Source: Pacificimonas aurantium (GTDB lineage: Bacteria > Pseudomonadota > Alphaproteobacteria > Sphingomonadales > Sphingomonadaceae). From it: a DNA stretch of 64,000 nucleotides. The stretch is taken from contig NZ_JAGSGB010000001.1 in the NCBI RefSeq assembly GCF_020092905.1, positions 310,001 through 374,000 on the forward strand, given 5' to 3'. A program made the translations under genes and the position numbers. The notes beneath the pieces are model-generated. The model made no database searches. It was not told where the DNA came from and saw nothing but the letters and a program-made list of their open reading frames with translations. This document shows positions 63,817 to 64,000 of the stretch, piece after piece (positions within the stretch are counted from its first letter, which is position 1; each line of letters opens with the position of its first letter).

Positions 63817-64000
63817 ATGGACAACACCCGCCCCATCGAGATTTTCCGGCTCGGCGAGCACAGGGACCGGAGCGGCAAGGCCGTCAGCTTCAGCCAGGCG
63901 GACGCCGAAACCCTGATCGCCAATTACGATCCGGCGACGGATCCCGCGCCGCTGGTCATCGGCCATCCGAAGCTGACCGACCGGGCGCTCGGCTGGGTCG
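63817..64000 (+). CDS. Phage protease/scaffold (Mu gpI-like), 3' truncated by window
   Basis: The first 61 residues of a Mu I-type capsid protease: MDNTRPIEIFRLGEHRDRSG, then FSQADAETLIANYDPA and APLVIGHPKLTDRALGWV, where the GHP region is conserved. It should process the prohead and include the scaffold. It is on the plus strand, opposite to the terminase-portal-gpF operon, and points out of the window, where the major head and tail genes are expected. Confidence 0.88.
   Translation, partial: MDNTRPIEIFRLGEHRDRSGKAVSFSQADAETLIANYDPATDPAPLVIGHPKLTDRALGWV

Larger units (their letters stand above)
43105..64000. mobile_element. Mu-like transposable prophage (left boundary to beyond window)
   Basis: Clear Mu-type genes are present: a DD35E transposase and B ATPase, Ner-like protein, S24 repressor, Gam, GemA, Mor, gp27, gp28, gp29, gpF and gpI-type protease. 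The proposed left terminus is TGTGACCGATCATTAATTGG at 43105, where the NfrB-like host gene breaks off. TCCTC at 43100-43104 is a candidate target-site duplication. The far end is outside the window. Exact boundaries are inferred. Confidence 0.88.

Overview
The window looks like part of the chromosome of a GC-rich alphaproteobacterium, most likely in the order Sphingomonadales. This is inferred from high GC, GTG/TTG starts, tightly overlapping operons and the set of host genes. No marker gene such as rRNA is present, and no tRNA or CRISPR array was recognised.

Host region, 1 to about 43.1 kb. It opens with a succinyl-CoA:3-ketoacid CoA-transferase pair (first gene cut by the window edge), a DUF2959 lipoprotein and a GST-like protein. 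Replication genes follow: dnaN at 3.2 kb and recF-gyrB at 8.3-12 kb, separated by a succinate-semialdehyde dehydrogenase, a LysR regulator, a secreted cupin and an aldo/keto reductase. Next come a bacterial lipoxygenase with the complete iron-ligand signature, a membrane diguanylate cyclase, a cytochrome b plus sulfite-oxidase-fold molybdoenzyme pair, a pirin-WrbA unit with a divergent LysR regulator, a 2-hydroxyacid dehydrogenase, an SH3-like secreted protein, xerC with a DUF484 gene, a fructose-6-phosphate-aldolase-type transaldolase, priA, an operon of oxidoreductase, K+ channel and DUF2254 protein, a glycosyltransferase and an asparagine-synthetase-like enzyme, a TetR regulator and selO. 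From 42.8 down to 34.3 kb an uninterrupted minus-strand operon carries thyA, folA, an M19 dipeptidase, ribF, an M20 hydrolase, astA, astD and astB. It joins one-carbon and flavin metabolism to arginine succinyltransferase catabolism.

Prophage region, about 43.1 kb to beyond 64 kb. A Mu-like transposable prophage is inserted in the 5' part of an NfrB-like glycosyltransferase gene divergent from thyA. The repressor (plus strand) and a Ner-like protein start back to back at 60.89 kb. From there the minus strand carries ner, transposase A (DD35E), B ATPase, several small early genes, Gam, a zinc-ribbon protein, a DnaA-C-terminal-like protein, GemA, a Mor-family activator, then DUF2730, gp26-like, gp27/DUF3486, an HTH protein, gp28-like terminase, gp29-like portal and a gpF-like head protein, ending with a DNA adenine methylase beside the phage end. 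The protease gene (Mu gpI-like), normally downstream of gpF, instead lies at 63.8 kb on the plus strand pointing out of the window. The morphogenesis genes are therefore split into two arms pointing in opposite directions. Both arms are preceded by the same 20-bp dyad element in the same orientation to transcription, a candidate late-promoter site.

Cargo. Plus-strand, partly AT-rich cassettes interrupt the phage modules: an unknown gene near the methylase, an SRAP/YedK-type gene flanked by 37-bp direct repeats, a two-TM membrane protein, a two-gene unit between Mor and the packaging operon, and a nuclease-like/membrane-protein/SppA-like (SDH_sah) group beside the repressor. These are the best candidates for undescribed accessory, possibly defence, functions.
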